NCBI GenBank assembly: GCA_018828145.1 | Contig: JAHJWO010000011.1 | Span: 1 to 49,203 of the forward strand | DNA length: 49,203 bases | Direction of reading: 5' to 3' | Origin: Alphaproteobacteria bacterium | Lineage (GTDB): Bacteria > Pseudomonadota > Alphaproteobacteria > Rhizobiales > Devosiaceae | Shown: positions 7,547 through 14,467 of the stretch, piece by piece | Layout: every line of letters starts with the position of its first letter | How positions within the stretch are numbered: the stretch's first letter is position 1 | Translations under genes and position numbers: made by a program | The notes under the pieces: model-generated | What the model was told of the DNA's origin: nothing | What the model saw: the letters and a program-made list of their open reading frames with translations, nothing else | Databases searched by the model: none

Positions 7547-8767
7547 ATGGGCGATCCAGTAAGCAGCAGGACCGAACCAGTGCTCTCCAGCCTCGCCAGC
7601 GCGCTCCTGGCAATTGCCGTTGCCGTGACCATCCTGCCACCTGGCTATCCGGCCTATATAGGTGCCTATGCCGCTCTGGTCGCTGCAATGCTGGCCTTCC
7701 TGGTTTACGGCTGGCGTCAACGGGCCACGTTTTCGCATCCCACGTCACTGGCCATTCTGGCCGCGATTCTGCTGGTGGGGGCGGCCCTGCCCTTCGTCTA
7801 TCGCGGACCGCCGGACCTCCTGGCGCCCGTGCTGGTCCTGCCCATGCTCGCGACCATCGCGCTGGGCCTACTGGCACGGCCGGCCGCATGGGTGCTCAGC
7901 CCCGTTGTGTTTGCAATGATCTGTCTTGTCGGGTCATTGATTGCCCTGGTTGGCGGCGCCTATGAGCATCTCATGCTGGGTGTCTACCGGCCGGGTCTGG
8001 GCAACAACCCCATCCATTATGCGACGCTGGCAGCGATGTCGGGATGTCTGGCCCTGGTGGGTGTGGTCTCGAGCGGGGCGCCATGGCGCTATCTCTTTCT
8101 GCTCGGGCCGGTCTTCGGGCTTGGTTGTGCGGTGATTGCGGATTCGCGCGGACCAATGCTTGGCGCGCTCGCCATGGCGGCGGTCGGTATGGTGGCGCTC
8201 ACCGTCTGGCTGTGGCGAGACAACCTGTTCCGCATTGCTCTGCTCATCAGCGCGGGCATTGCTGTCGGCCTCATCGTCTATTTGGTGGGCAGCGGCAATG
8301 CCCGGGTCGCTGGCATCGTGCAAAGCGGATTGGACATCTTTCGCTTCACCGGCGGCTCGGACGACATCCGGGCGGCACTCTATGCGTCGGCCATCGAAAT
8401 CCTCAGGACGTCTCCTGTGGTCGGCGTCGGCCTGGGGCAGATCATGGTGACAGCCCAGACCCTGTTCCCCGAACTGGTCCTGGGCACTGGTCTCGAAAAC
8501 CTGCATGCTGACTGGGCCAATTTTGCCGCCATGGCAGGGGCAATGGGCCTGCTAGCCTGGCTGCTGTTGCTGGCTGCGCCGCTGCTCCTGCTGGTCGGCC
8601 GCCGGGCACGCCCAGATCGGCCAACGGTGCTTGGATCACTCCTGCTCACCACGGGCCAGCTCACGCTGGGCGTGAGCAACGCCACCTTCGGTATCCTGCC
8701 GCAGACCGTGATCTACGCCGTAGCGCTGGGTTATTTCCTGGCCTGGACGCGGCGGCGATCGCAGTAG
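7547..8767 (+). CDS. O-antigen ligase / polymerase-like membrane protein (406 aa)
   Basis: A polytopic inner-membrane protein with about ten to twelve hydrophobic segments, resembling the WaaL/Wzy_C family that joins or polymerises undecaprenyl-linked glycans at the periplasmic face. Family-like landmarks are ADSRGPMLG (about residue 200), where the Arg in an S-R-x-P context is typical, a large periplasmic stretch at 240-320 with ALYASAIEILRTSPVVGVGL, and ENLHADWANFAAMAGAMGLL with the His characteristic of Wzy_C. The ATG at 7547 begins MGDPVSSRTEP. No other polysaccharide gene is adjacent, so its glycan is unknown. Confidence 0.8.
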   Translation: MGDPVSSRTEPVLSSLASALLAIAVAVTILPPGYPAYIGAYAALVAAMLAFLVYGWRQRATFSHPTSLAILAAILLVGAALPFVYRGPPDLLAPVLVLPMLATIALGLLARPAAWVLSPVVFAMICLVGSLIALVGGAYEHLMLGVYRPGLGNNPIHYATLAAMSGCLALVGVVSSGAPWRYLFLLGPVFGLGCAVIADSRGPMLGALAMAAVGMVALTVWLWRDNLFRIALLISAGIAVGLIVYLVGSGNARVAGIVQSGLDIFRFTGGSDDIRAALYASAIEILRTSPVVGVGLGQIMVTAQTLFPELVLGTGLENLHADWANFAAMAGAMGLLAWLLLLAAPLLLLVGRRARPDRPTVLGSLLLTTGQLTLGVSNATFGILPQTVIYAVALGYFLAWTRRRSQ

Positions 8768-8951
8768 ACCCGATCCTCGCGGAGTTCGTCAGTGCTGAGA
8801 ACGCGATGGCTCCAACTTTTCCTGGTACCCACGGCTGGGTGATGTGAGCGGAGCGGGTTCTATTGCCATTCTGTTGCCAAGCCATCGACAGGCAGCGCGT
8901 CAGCTCGCGCAGCCTTATCCGATAAACCATTGATGTACTTAAAGAAGTTAT

Positions 8952-8996
8952 TGGCGCACACGTCGCGATTCGAACCCCCGACCTCTGCCTTCGGAG
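8952..8996 (-). other. Degenerate tRNA-Arg 3' remnant, putative att site A
   Basis: Read on the minus strand this has CTCCGAAGGCAGAGGTC, then GGTTCGAAT and GTGCGCCA, i.e. the order anticodon loop (CCG) - variable region - T loop - acceptor end of a tRNA-Arg. The T stem no longer pairs and the 5' half is absent, so it is not a functional tRNA. It shares most of its bases with the better-preserved remnant at 21698-21743. It is probably a recombination scar of an integrative element. Confidence 0.5.
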
Positions 8997-9008
8997 TGCA
9001 GGAGTGAA

Positions 9009-10526
9009 CTACTTACTAGCTGTTTCTCCTTCAAACTCTTGCATTCTATCGCATTGATTACTTAGCACAATCCCCCTTACTCTTTCGATATCGTAGTTGC
9101 ATCCGATTGGCGCGACTTTCTCTCGCTTGCTGAACTGGTGCTGAATTAGCAAACACAGGGTCCATCGGCAGTTGGTCGAGGCCCTGACCGTCCTTGAAAC
9201 GAGATGCAGATCCAGGTGGAAGACCCAAGCATTATCTACAGGGTCGCGCTTTGCGCCCTCACGGCAGCACGGAGGGGTTCTCCCACCTGGCACCGGCCCC
9301 TCAAAGAAGGGTCGGTAGTCGGAACCGCTTTTGACGACAGCGTGGACAACACGGGCCATCTTGGCGGTAATAGCGGTGAGCGCCTTGCGCCGCAGATCCG
9401 GGTTGTCCCGATCGCGAGCAATGTAACGCTCGAACTTGTCGCGGAAGCTGTTCTCCCGCTGACGAATGGCCACCTGGGCAGCGAGCCACAGGGTGCGGCG
9501 CAGCCGGGCATTGCCATACTTGGACAGCTTGGTGCGGCCGCGGAAGGTGCCTGACTGGTGCGTGGACAGATCCAGACCACAGAACTTGAGGAACTGGCGA
9601 TGATGGCCGAAGCGGCGGATATCGCCAGCCTCGGCGATGATGGACAATGCACTGATCGGCCCAATACCGGGGATTTTGCGCAGCTGCTGATAATCTGCGC
9701 TCTGCGCCAACATGGCGTCTGCCATCTTCTCGATCATATCGCGTTGCCGGATCAGGCTGCGGGTCTCGGCCAGCACCATCCGGAACATCGTGATCGCGGG
9801 CGCATCGAGCGGGATAGGCAGCGCGATGGAGGCCTTGGCCGTCAAGTAGATATCGGCCAACAACCTCGCCTTGGATACCTTGCGGCCCACCACCTCCCAG
9901 GCAGACTTAATGAACGCCGTCTGGTCCATGACCGTGATGCTGGCCGGTGTGGGGAACATCTCGAGGAATGCAAAGAACCAGTCGCTGCGGCTGTTCTGGC
10001 GGAAGCGCTCGACCTCGGGAAAATACAACGGCAGGTAGTGAGTCTGGATCCGGTGCAGGATCTCGGTCTTAGACCGCGAGATAGCCTCATGGGTCTTGGA
10101 CAGTTCCTGTCCATCATTGATCCCAGCCACCAACGGGTCGTGATAGTGCTGGGTGGCGCCGATCCGCAGCATATGCAGGATCACCTGGGCGTCCTTGGGA
10201 TCGTTCTTGTCCCAGCTGTTGTTCAAGGCCTCGCGGGTGCGAGCGGCCGCCATCGATGAGACCAGCCGCACATCGAACCCGGCCTGGATCAGCCGCCAGG
10301 CGATCGGCCGATGATAGTTGCCAGTCGCCTCAAAACCACAGACCACCGTCTTGCCGGTCTCGGCCAGCAAGCCAATCAGACGATCATGGTCATCGCGGGT
10401 GTTGTGGATCGAGAGTTTGCGCCGGCGTTGTCGATCGGGAAACTCGATGAGGACTTCGTTGCGTGCCTTGGCGATATCGATCGCTACCAGCACGGCGCCC
10501 AATGGCGTAATCTGCTTGGTGGTCAT
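9009..10526 (-). CDS. IS110 family transposase (505 aa)
   Basis: A DEDD-type transposase of the IS110 family, which moves by an RNA-guided (bridge/seek RNA) mechanism. The N-terminal DEDD domain shows AIDIAKARNE (first Asp), GFEATGNYH (Glu) and KNDPKDAQ (Asp-x3-Asp) within residues 15-120. The C-terminal transposase_20 domain shows IPGIGPISALSIIAEAGD, FCGLDLSTHQSG and TKLSKYGNARLRR (about 285-345), with the family's conserved Ser-containing region. About 70 residues after YRPFFEGPVPGG look non-conserved, so the original stop may have been lost and translation may read into flanking DNA. The ATG at 10526 is adjacent to an imperfect hairpin (10535-10576). The element sits directly next to the tRNA-Arg scar A. 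Confidence 0.9.
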   Translation of the reverse strand: MTTKQITPLGAVLVAIDIAKARNEVLIEFPDRQRRRKLSIHNTRDDHDRLIGLLAETGKTVVCGFEATGNYHRPIAWRLIQAGFDVRLVSSMAAARTREALNNSWDKNDPKDAQVILHMLRIGATQHYHDPLVAGINDGQELSKTHEAISRSKTEILHRIQTHYLPLYFPEVERFRQNSRSDWFFAFLEMFPTPASITVMDQTAFIKSAWEVVGRKVSKARLLADIYLTAKASIALPIPLDAPAITMFRMVLAETRSLIRQRDMIEKMADAMLAQSADYQQLRKIPGIGPISALSIIAEAGDIRRFGHHRQFLKFCGLDLSTHQSGTFRGRTKLSKYGNARLRRTLWLAAQVAIRQRENSFRDKFERYIARDRDNPDLRRKALTAITAKMARVVHAVVKSGSDYRPFFEGPVPGGRTPPCCREGAKRDPVDNAWVFHLDLHLVSRTVRASTNCRWTLCLLIQHQFSKREKVAPIGCNYDIERVRGIVLSNQCDRMQEFEGETASK

Positions 10527-10534
10527 GGTCGGTC

Positions 10535-10576
10535 GGTCTCCAAAACGAGGCGTTGAACACCTCCAGTTTAGAGACC
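10535..10576. repeat. Imperfect inverted repeat at the 5' side of the IS110 transposase
   Basis: GGTCTCcAAAAC (from 10535) pairs imperfectly with GTTTaGAGACC (ending 10576). It lies just outside the transposase start. It may be a subterminal repeat of the IS or part of a structured RNA region; the exact end of the element cannot be fixed from this sequence alone. Confidence 0.4.
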
Positions 10577-10648
10577 TGCTGGCCGGCCATGGCCTCGCAA
10601 AGCGGCGCGCCTGCGCAACCCTGACCAGCTCCGACGCGCCGCTTCCCG

Positions 10649-10944
10649 GTGTGCTATGGCACCGAGTTCACGTCAAATGCCATCCTGGGTTCGCCGACCG
10701 GATGGGGATCGACTGGCACTACATTGCCCCTGGCAAGCCGATCCAGAATGCCTTCATCGAGTCCTTCAACGGCAAGTTCCGAGCCGAGTGCCTCAACGCC
10801 CACTGGTTCCTCAGCCTTGACGACGCCCGGATGAAGATGGAGGAATGGCGTAGGGACTACAACGAGGTCCGCCCACACAGCGCCATCGGGAACAAGCCCC
10901 CGATATCGCTGATGAACGCTTCAGGAGCATCCGGCCACCCCTGA
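10649..10944 (+). pseudogene. IS3-family OrfB transposase fragment
   Basis: The C-terminal part of an IS3-type integrase-core transposase. YGTEFTSNAIL is read in one frame (about 10651-10690) and the rest, ADRMGIDWHYIAPGKPIQNA, FIESFNGKFRAECLN and WRRDYNEVRPHSAIG, in another, so there is a frameshift near 10690. The third acidic residue of the DDE triad is the Glu in AFIESF. The N-terminal half and OrfA are missing, and the element is cut off next to the IS110 copy. The sequence after the stop (to about 11000, containing TGGTCCAAACTCGGGG) probably includes the right end of the IS. Confidence 0.85.
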
Positions 10945-11130
10945 GCGTTTACCCCCGGAAAATCCACACCCGGGTGGTCCAAACTCGGGGAGCAGCTCAA
11001 AACAACCGCCCGAGTCTACTTCACGCTGGATAGAAGTTGGGGGCAACGTCAGACAAGCTCGCCAGAAACTACCTATCCGCCGTCATGCTCGCAGCCGCAG
11101 TTGCATACTGGTTATGATTGAGTCTCGACC

Positions 11131-11619
11131 CTAAACCGCGATGTCTCGGGCGGTCATGAAGGTCAAGATATCGCGGTTGGCGACGGTTATGGCGGCGATG
11201 GCTGCGCGGATGCGTTCCATTTCGTCATCGTCCAAGGCTTCGACCTTGCCGTATTTGAGCTCGTCGTTGAAGTCGGCGATCCGCATCAGCTGGGTGCTGT
11301 TGAGCTCACCATTGGCGTCGAACGAATATATGCAGTGATTGTACTTGTTGCGGACCCGGGCCTCGCGCTGCAGGCGGCCGGCAAGATCGAGCACGGCGGC
11401 GCGGGTGTCGGGCGTTACCCCAGTGGTTTTGGCGAGCCGTTCGAGCAGGTCCAGCCGGGCGCGCGTGGTGTTGAGTGTGAGAAAGATTACAATCGCCGCC
11501 TCCTTCCTAGTCCCGGCCAGATAGGCAATCAGGTAAATGAATAGGCTCTCGGTATTGGTCCAGACATAGTTGAGTTGACCCACAAGCTGCAGCACGTTCT
11601 CAATCCGGGCCATGTTCAC
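11131..11619 (-). CDS. Hypothetical helical protein co-transcribed with a LuxR gene (162 aa)
   Basis: I do not recognise this protein. It is almost entirely alpha-helical by appearance, with an amphipathic/hydrophobic stretch at about residues 20-50 (WTNTESLFIYLIAYLAGTRK) and a conserved-looking REARVRNKYNHCIYSFDANG around residue 90. The pattern of an early W/E motif followed by RNxxxH recalls small proteins that bind nucleotides or RNA ends (HEPN-like Arg-x4-His: here RNKYNH), but this is only a resemblance. Its start (ATG 11619 or 11613) overlaps the stop of the upstream LuxR gene, so the two are translationally coupled and probably function together. Confidence 0.7.
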   Translation of the reverse strand: MNMARIENVLQLVGQLNYVWTNTESLFIYLIAYLAGTRKEAAIVIFLTLNTTRARLDLLERLAKTTGVTPDTRAAVLDLAGRLQREARVRNKYNHCIYSFDANGELNSTQLMRIADFNDELKYGKVEALDDDEMERIRAAIAAITVANRDILTFMTARDIAV

Positions 11620-12338
11620 CGCGCCCGCATTTCAGTGTGGCCCCGCTGCGCCTGATCGGCCTGTCCCTGAAGGAACGCTGCTGCAGCTTGGGTACGGTTG
11701 GTCAAGCCGAGCTTTGCAATCAGGTTGTGGACATGTGCCTTCACCGTATGCTCAGACAGCCCCGTTCGGTCTGCAATCAACTTGTTCTGGTAGCCAACGG
11801 ACACCAGCTGGAGAATTTGCCGCTCGCGCGTCGTGAGGGTATCGAGACCATCGACCGGTTGTCCGGCGACATTGGGCGGCGGCGCATCGCGATGAAACGA
11901 CACGTCATGGGATAGGTATTCGCCGCCCGCCACCAGAAGCGATGCCACCGCGAGCCACACATCGAGCGGCAGAGTTAGCGGCAGGATGCCCTGAACGAGG
12001 TGTTGCTCTATGAGCGTGCTATCGAGATCGTGTGCGCCCCGCTCAACCACGAGCCCGATCGCCGCCTCGGGAAAGCGGCGGCGGCATTCGCGGACAGTTT
12101 TGACCGACATCCAGCCCTCATCATACCCTAGGATCGCAAGACGGACGGAAGCATCGGGGGGATCCCCGATTGAGATATGATCGAGAAGGCTGACCTCGAA
12201 CATCGCGAAATGGCGTTGCGCCGCCAGCGAAAGGCATTGGTAATGTGCCTGTCGGGAAGCCATAAAAACTATGCGCTGCGTATTGTCGGTCGCCGTCCGA
12301 TGAACCGGACCAATAGCGCCCCCTACTTGATCTAACAC
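11616..12338 (-). CDS. LuxR/NarL-type response-regulator-like transcription factor (240 aa)
   Basis: A transcription factor with a C-terminal LuxR-type helix-turn-helix at about residues 165-225 (LTTRERQILQLVSVGYQNKL, then SEHTVKAHVHNLIAKLGL). The N-terminal 130 residues look like a degenerate receiver domain, with no clear phosphoacceptor Asp triad, so it may respond to something other than a histidine kinase. The GTG at 12338 is chosen because GGAGG lies 7 bases upstream; an internal ATG at 12263 has none. It is divergent from the secretion operon beginning at 12887, from which it is separated by 548 bases. It is followed by an overlapping small gene. It is the obvious candidate regulator of the secretion locus. 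Confidence 0.85.
   Translation of the reverse strand: MLDQVGGAIGPVHRTATDNTQRIVFMASRQAHYQCLSLAAQRHFAMFEVSLLDHISIGDPPDASVRLAILGYDEGWMSVKTVRECRRRFPEAAIGLVVERGAHDLDSTLIEQHLVQGILPLTLPLDVWLAVASLLVAGGEYLSHDVSFHRDAPPPNVAGQPVDGLDTLTTRERQILQLVSVGYQNKLIADRTGLSEHTVKAHVHNLIAKLGLTNRTQAAAAFLQGQADQAQRGHTEMRAR
12327..12335 (-). promoter_or_regulatory. TTAGATCAA motif, copy 1, at the LuxR gene start
   Basis: The nonamer TTAGATCAA, read on the minus strand, occupies codons 2-4 of the LuxR-type gene. The identical nonamer appears twice more in the divergent promoter region (12609 and 12645). A site overlapping the translation start would fit autorepression, but a coding coincidence is possible. Confidence 0.3.
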
Positions 12339-12411
12339 CCGTCTTCCTCCCCTGACCTGGCGGGTTCCGCCTTTTCTCTATTCCAGCCTGCTAACGCCGG
12401 TAAGTTTGTGC

Positions 12412-12427
12412 TTAACAAAAGACTAAC
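12412..12427 (+). promoter_or_regulatory. CtrA-like half-degenerate box
   Basis: TTAA-CAAAAGA-CTAAC differs at one base from the CtrA consensus TTAA-N7-TTAAC. It lies in an AT-rich patch of the 548-base divergent promoter region (12339-12886) between the LuxR gene and the secretion operon. Weak evidence alone; noted because full CtrA boxes occur elsewhere in this window. Confidence 0.25.
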
Positions 12428-12608
12428 ACCAAATATTTAACGCGGACATCCTCCGTTCCACCGCCCAATCTCAGCCGATTGGCCAGGTGTCAGGGCGCTC
12501 ATCGCCCGTTCTCGCTCGGGTAGAATAGACCACAGGCCCGCTTTTAGTCCCTACGGGGCTCACTAAGCATAAGGCTTCAGGCTTTATACGTCCCGCGGCA
12601 CCTAGGGC

Positions 12609-12653
12609 TTAGATCAAACTTACTAGGCAACAATTGGTGCCCGGTTGATCTAA
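12609..12653. promoter_or_regulatory. Inverted pair of TTAGATCAA motifs upstream of the secretion operon
   Basis: TTAGATCAA at 12609-12617 and its exact complement TTGATCTAA at 12645-12653 form a 9-bp inverted repeat with 27 bases between the arms, centre to centre 36 bases. This is about 235 bases before the start of the repeat-protein gene. Together with the third copy at 12327 it suggests the operator of the adjacent LuxR-type regulator. The rest of the 12339-12886 region shows no other gene. Confidence 0.45.
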
Positions 12654-12886
12654 CTGCTGTCTGTTTTCTGAGGAGCGAGTGTTTCACTATCGCCTGGTTC
12701 TGGCAGCGCCCTGTTGCCGAACGGGCGACGCCAATGCCGTCGGTGCCAGCCGGAACCACGTTCCGCAATCCGGACCTGATATGCCGCCGCCTTGCTCGCC
12801 TTCAACCCGCGGAACAGCCAGACTGACCTCGTTGGAAATGCGTGAGGTTTTGGCCAATCCGCTGCTTTTGAGCAGGAGAGACTTTG

Positions 12887-14368
12887 ATGGCCGACAACTT
12901 TCAAAACAATGGCACGTTTACCGACAACTCCGATCTGAACTCCCACAACGACAATTCCGACCAATCAGCGGACGGCTCCGACAATTCGCTTGATGTCGCT
13001 GTCTCGGATATCGGTAACGACAGTTCGGATAATTCCGATAACTCCGATAATTCGGATAACTCCGACAATTCCGACAACTCGGATAATTCCGATAACTCGG
13101 ACAACTCCGACAGTTCGGACAATTCGCTCGATGTCGATCTGACGGACAATTTCAACGACAAATCGGATAATTCGGACAATTCGGATAACTCCAACAATTC
13201 CGATAACTCCGACAATTCGGATAACTCCGACAATTCGGACAACTCCGACAATTCGGATAATTCCGATAACTCGGACAGCTCGATCGATGTCGCTCTAGCC
13301 GACAGCCTCAACGACAACTCGGACAATTCGGATAATTCGGACAACTCCGACAATTCCGATAACTCGGACAATTCGGACAACTCCGATAATTCGGACAACT
13401 CCGATAATTCGGACAACTCCGACAATTCCGACAATTCGCTCGATGTCGCTCTCACTGACAGCTTCAACGACAATTCGGACAGTTCCGACAATTCGGCGGA
13501 TGGTTCGGACAATTCGACGACCAGCGACAGCTTCAACGACAGCCGCAACCAATCGACCAACACCAGCATGCCGATCACGGACTCGGGCAATGACAGCTCG
13601 GTCCATGACTCCAACAACGACAACTCGACCGACGACGATATCACTGTCGACCTGAACGACGTCGCCAACGACAAGTCGATAAGCGAATCCTACAACGACA
13701 ACTCGACGACCGACGACAATTCGGCCGACGGGTCTGACAATTCGGCTGGCAACAACAATTCGACGAATGACTCGAACAACGACAATTCGAACCATTCGAC
13801 GAATGACTCGAACAACGACAGCTCGATCGATTCGACGATCGATGTGGCGATAACCGACTCGTTCAACAGCTCGGATGACGACACCTCCGACTCGTACAAC
13901 CAGGACAACGACTTCGCTGACCTCGATATCGGCACCGCCACGATGGACAATTTGTTCATCAATAGCGGCACGCTCGATTTCAATCCCGGCGATGACGTGA
14001 TCTTCGAGAACGTGTTCAACGGCGCCTTCTCGGGCGGCGGAGACGACGCCGGCTTTGCGATCAACCAGGTTGCCGACATCCTCGACAATGACAGCCTGTC
14101 GGACATTCAACAAAACAATGGCGGCGCCATCTTCAACGCCTACGCCACTGGTGGCGACGGCCTGCAAGCCAATGAAAATGCCGTTAGCGCTACCGCCGAT
14201 GACGACGCGGCCAGCAGCAACACGGCTGACGGCAGCGCCTATGTCTCGGCCAATGCCTTCAATATGGAAGTCGTGCTCGGTGCGAACCTGCAGCAGAACG
14301 CCGTCGATGTGACGGTGGTCGGCGGCGACAACCACATGGGCAACGACGCAGGCAACGACGACGCATAG
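12887..14368 (+). CDS. Ser-Asp-Asn repeat protein, putative type I secretion cargo (493 aa)
   Basis: An extremely acidic low-complexity protein. After MADNFQNNGTF come three blocks of roughly 9-12 nearly uninterrupted Ser-Asp-Asn units, punctuated by a repeated spacer of the type (L/I)DVALxDSFND; six spacer-like copies can be seen, the last two in a more divergent Asn/Ser/Asp-rich region (to about residue 345). The final 150 residues are non-repetitive and less acidic, with DNLFINSGTLDFNPGDDVIF and ending in a Gly/Asp/Asn-rich tail; this is a plausible C-terminal export signal. No RTX nonapeptides and no Sec signal peptide are present. AGGAG lies 9 bases before ATG 12887. It is first in an operon with an ABC exporter and HlyD protein, so it is probably exported. 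It resembles staphylococcal Sdr stalks only in composition. Confidence 0.8.
   Translation: MADNFQNNGTFTDNSDLNSHNDNSDQSADGSDNSLDVAVSDIGNDSSDNSDNSDNSDNSDNSDNSDNSDNSDNSDSSDNSLDVDLTDNFNDKSDNSDNSDNSNNSDNSDNSDNSDNSDNSDNSDNSDNSDSSIDVALADSLNDNSDNSDNSDNSDNSDNSDNSDNSDNSDNSDNSDNSDNSDNSLDVALTDSFNDNSDSSDNSADGSDNSTTSDSFNDSRNQSTNTSMPITDSGNDSSVHDSNNDNSTDDDITVDLNDVANDKSISESYNDNSTTDDNSADGSDNSAGNNNSTNDSNNDNSNHSTNDSNNDSSIDSTIDVAITDSFNSSDDDTSDSYNQDNDFADLDIGTATMDNLFINSGTLDFNPGDDVIFENVFNGAFSGGGDDAGFAINQVADILDNDSLSDIQQNNGGAIFNAYATGGDGLQANENAVSATADDDAASSNTADGSAYVSANAFNMEVVLGANLQQNAVDVTVVGGDNHMGNDAGNDDA
13019..13500 (+). repeat. Nine-base tandem repeat tract encoding Ser-Asp-Asn
   Basis: The DNA alternates GACAATTCG / GATAACTCC-type 9-base units, with synonymous variation (AAT/AAC, TCG/TCC, GAT/GAC) between copies. 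Three blocks are separated by spacer codons for LDV-like motifs. Because the unit is a multiple of three, copy-number change by slippage would lengthen or shorten the protein without frameshift. The synonymous variation suggests selection on the protein rather than very recent expansion. Confidence 0.85.
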
Positions 14369-14389
14369 CACTCCCCAAGCAAACCCGGT

Positions 14390-14409
14390 CTGCGCGGAGC
14401 CCCGCGCAG
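14390..14409 (+). terminator. Intercistronic GC hairpin
   Basis: CTGCGCGG (14390-14397) pairs perfectly with CCGCGCAG (14402-14409) over a 4-base loop, 22 bases after the repeat-protein stop and about 60 before the next gene. No T tract follows. It may stabilise the upstream mRNA or attenuate transcription, so that the cargo is made in excess over the exporter. Confidence 0.45.
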
Positions 14410-14467
14410 GCCGTCTGTCCGAGCGTCATAAAAGCCCGCGCCCGTCGCGGCACTCGGAGGTAAGCCT

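Noticed and set aside
13019..13500. Regular short repeats considered as a CRISPR array
   Set aside because: The units are contiguous 9-mers in an open reading frame with no unique spacers and no cas genes nearby.
13295..14371. Long reverse-strand frame (358 aa, Val/Arg/Ile-rich) and another at 12901-13674 (Glu-Leu-Ser repeats)
   Set aside because: Both are antisense shadows of the 9-base repeat tract and of the cargo gene; the plus-strand frame has the ribosome site and operon context.
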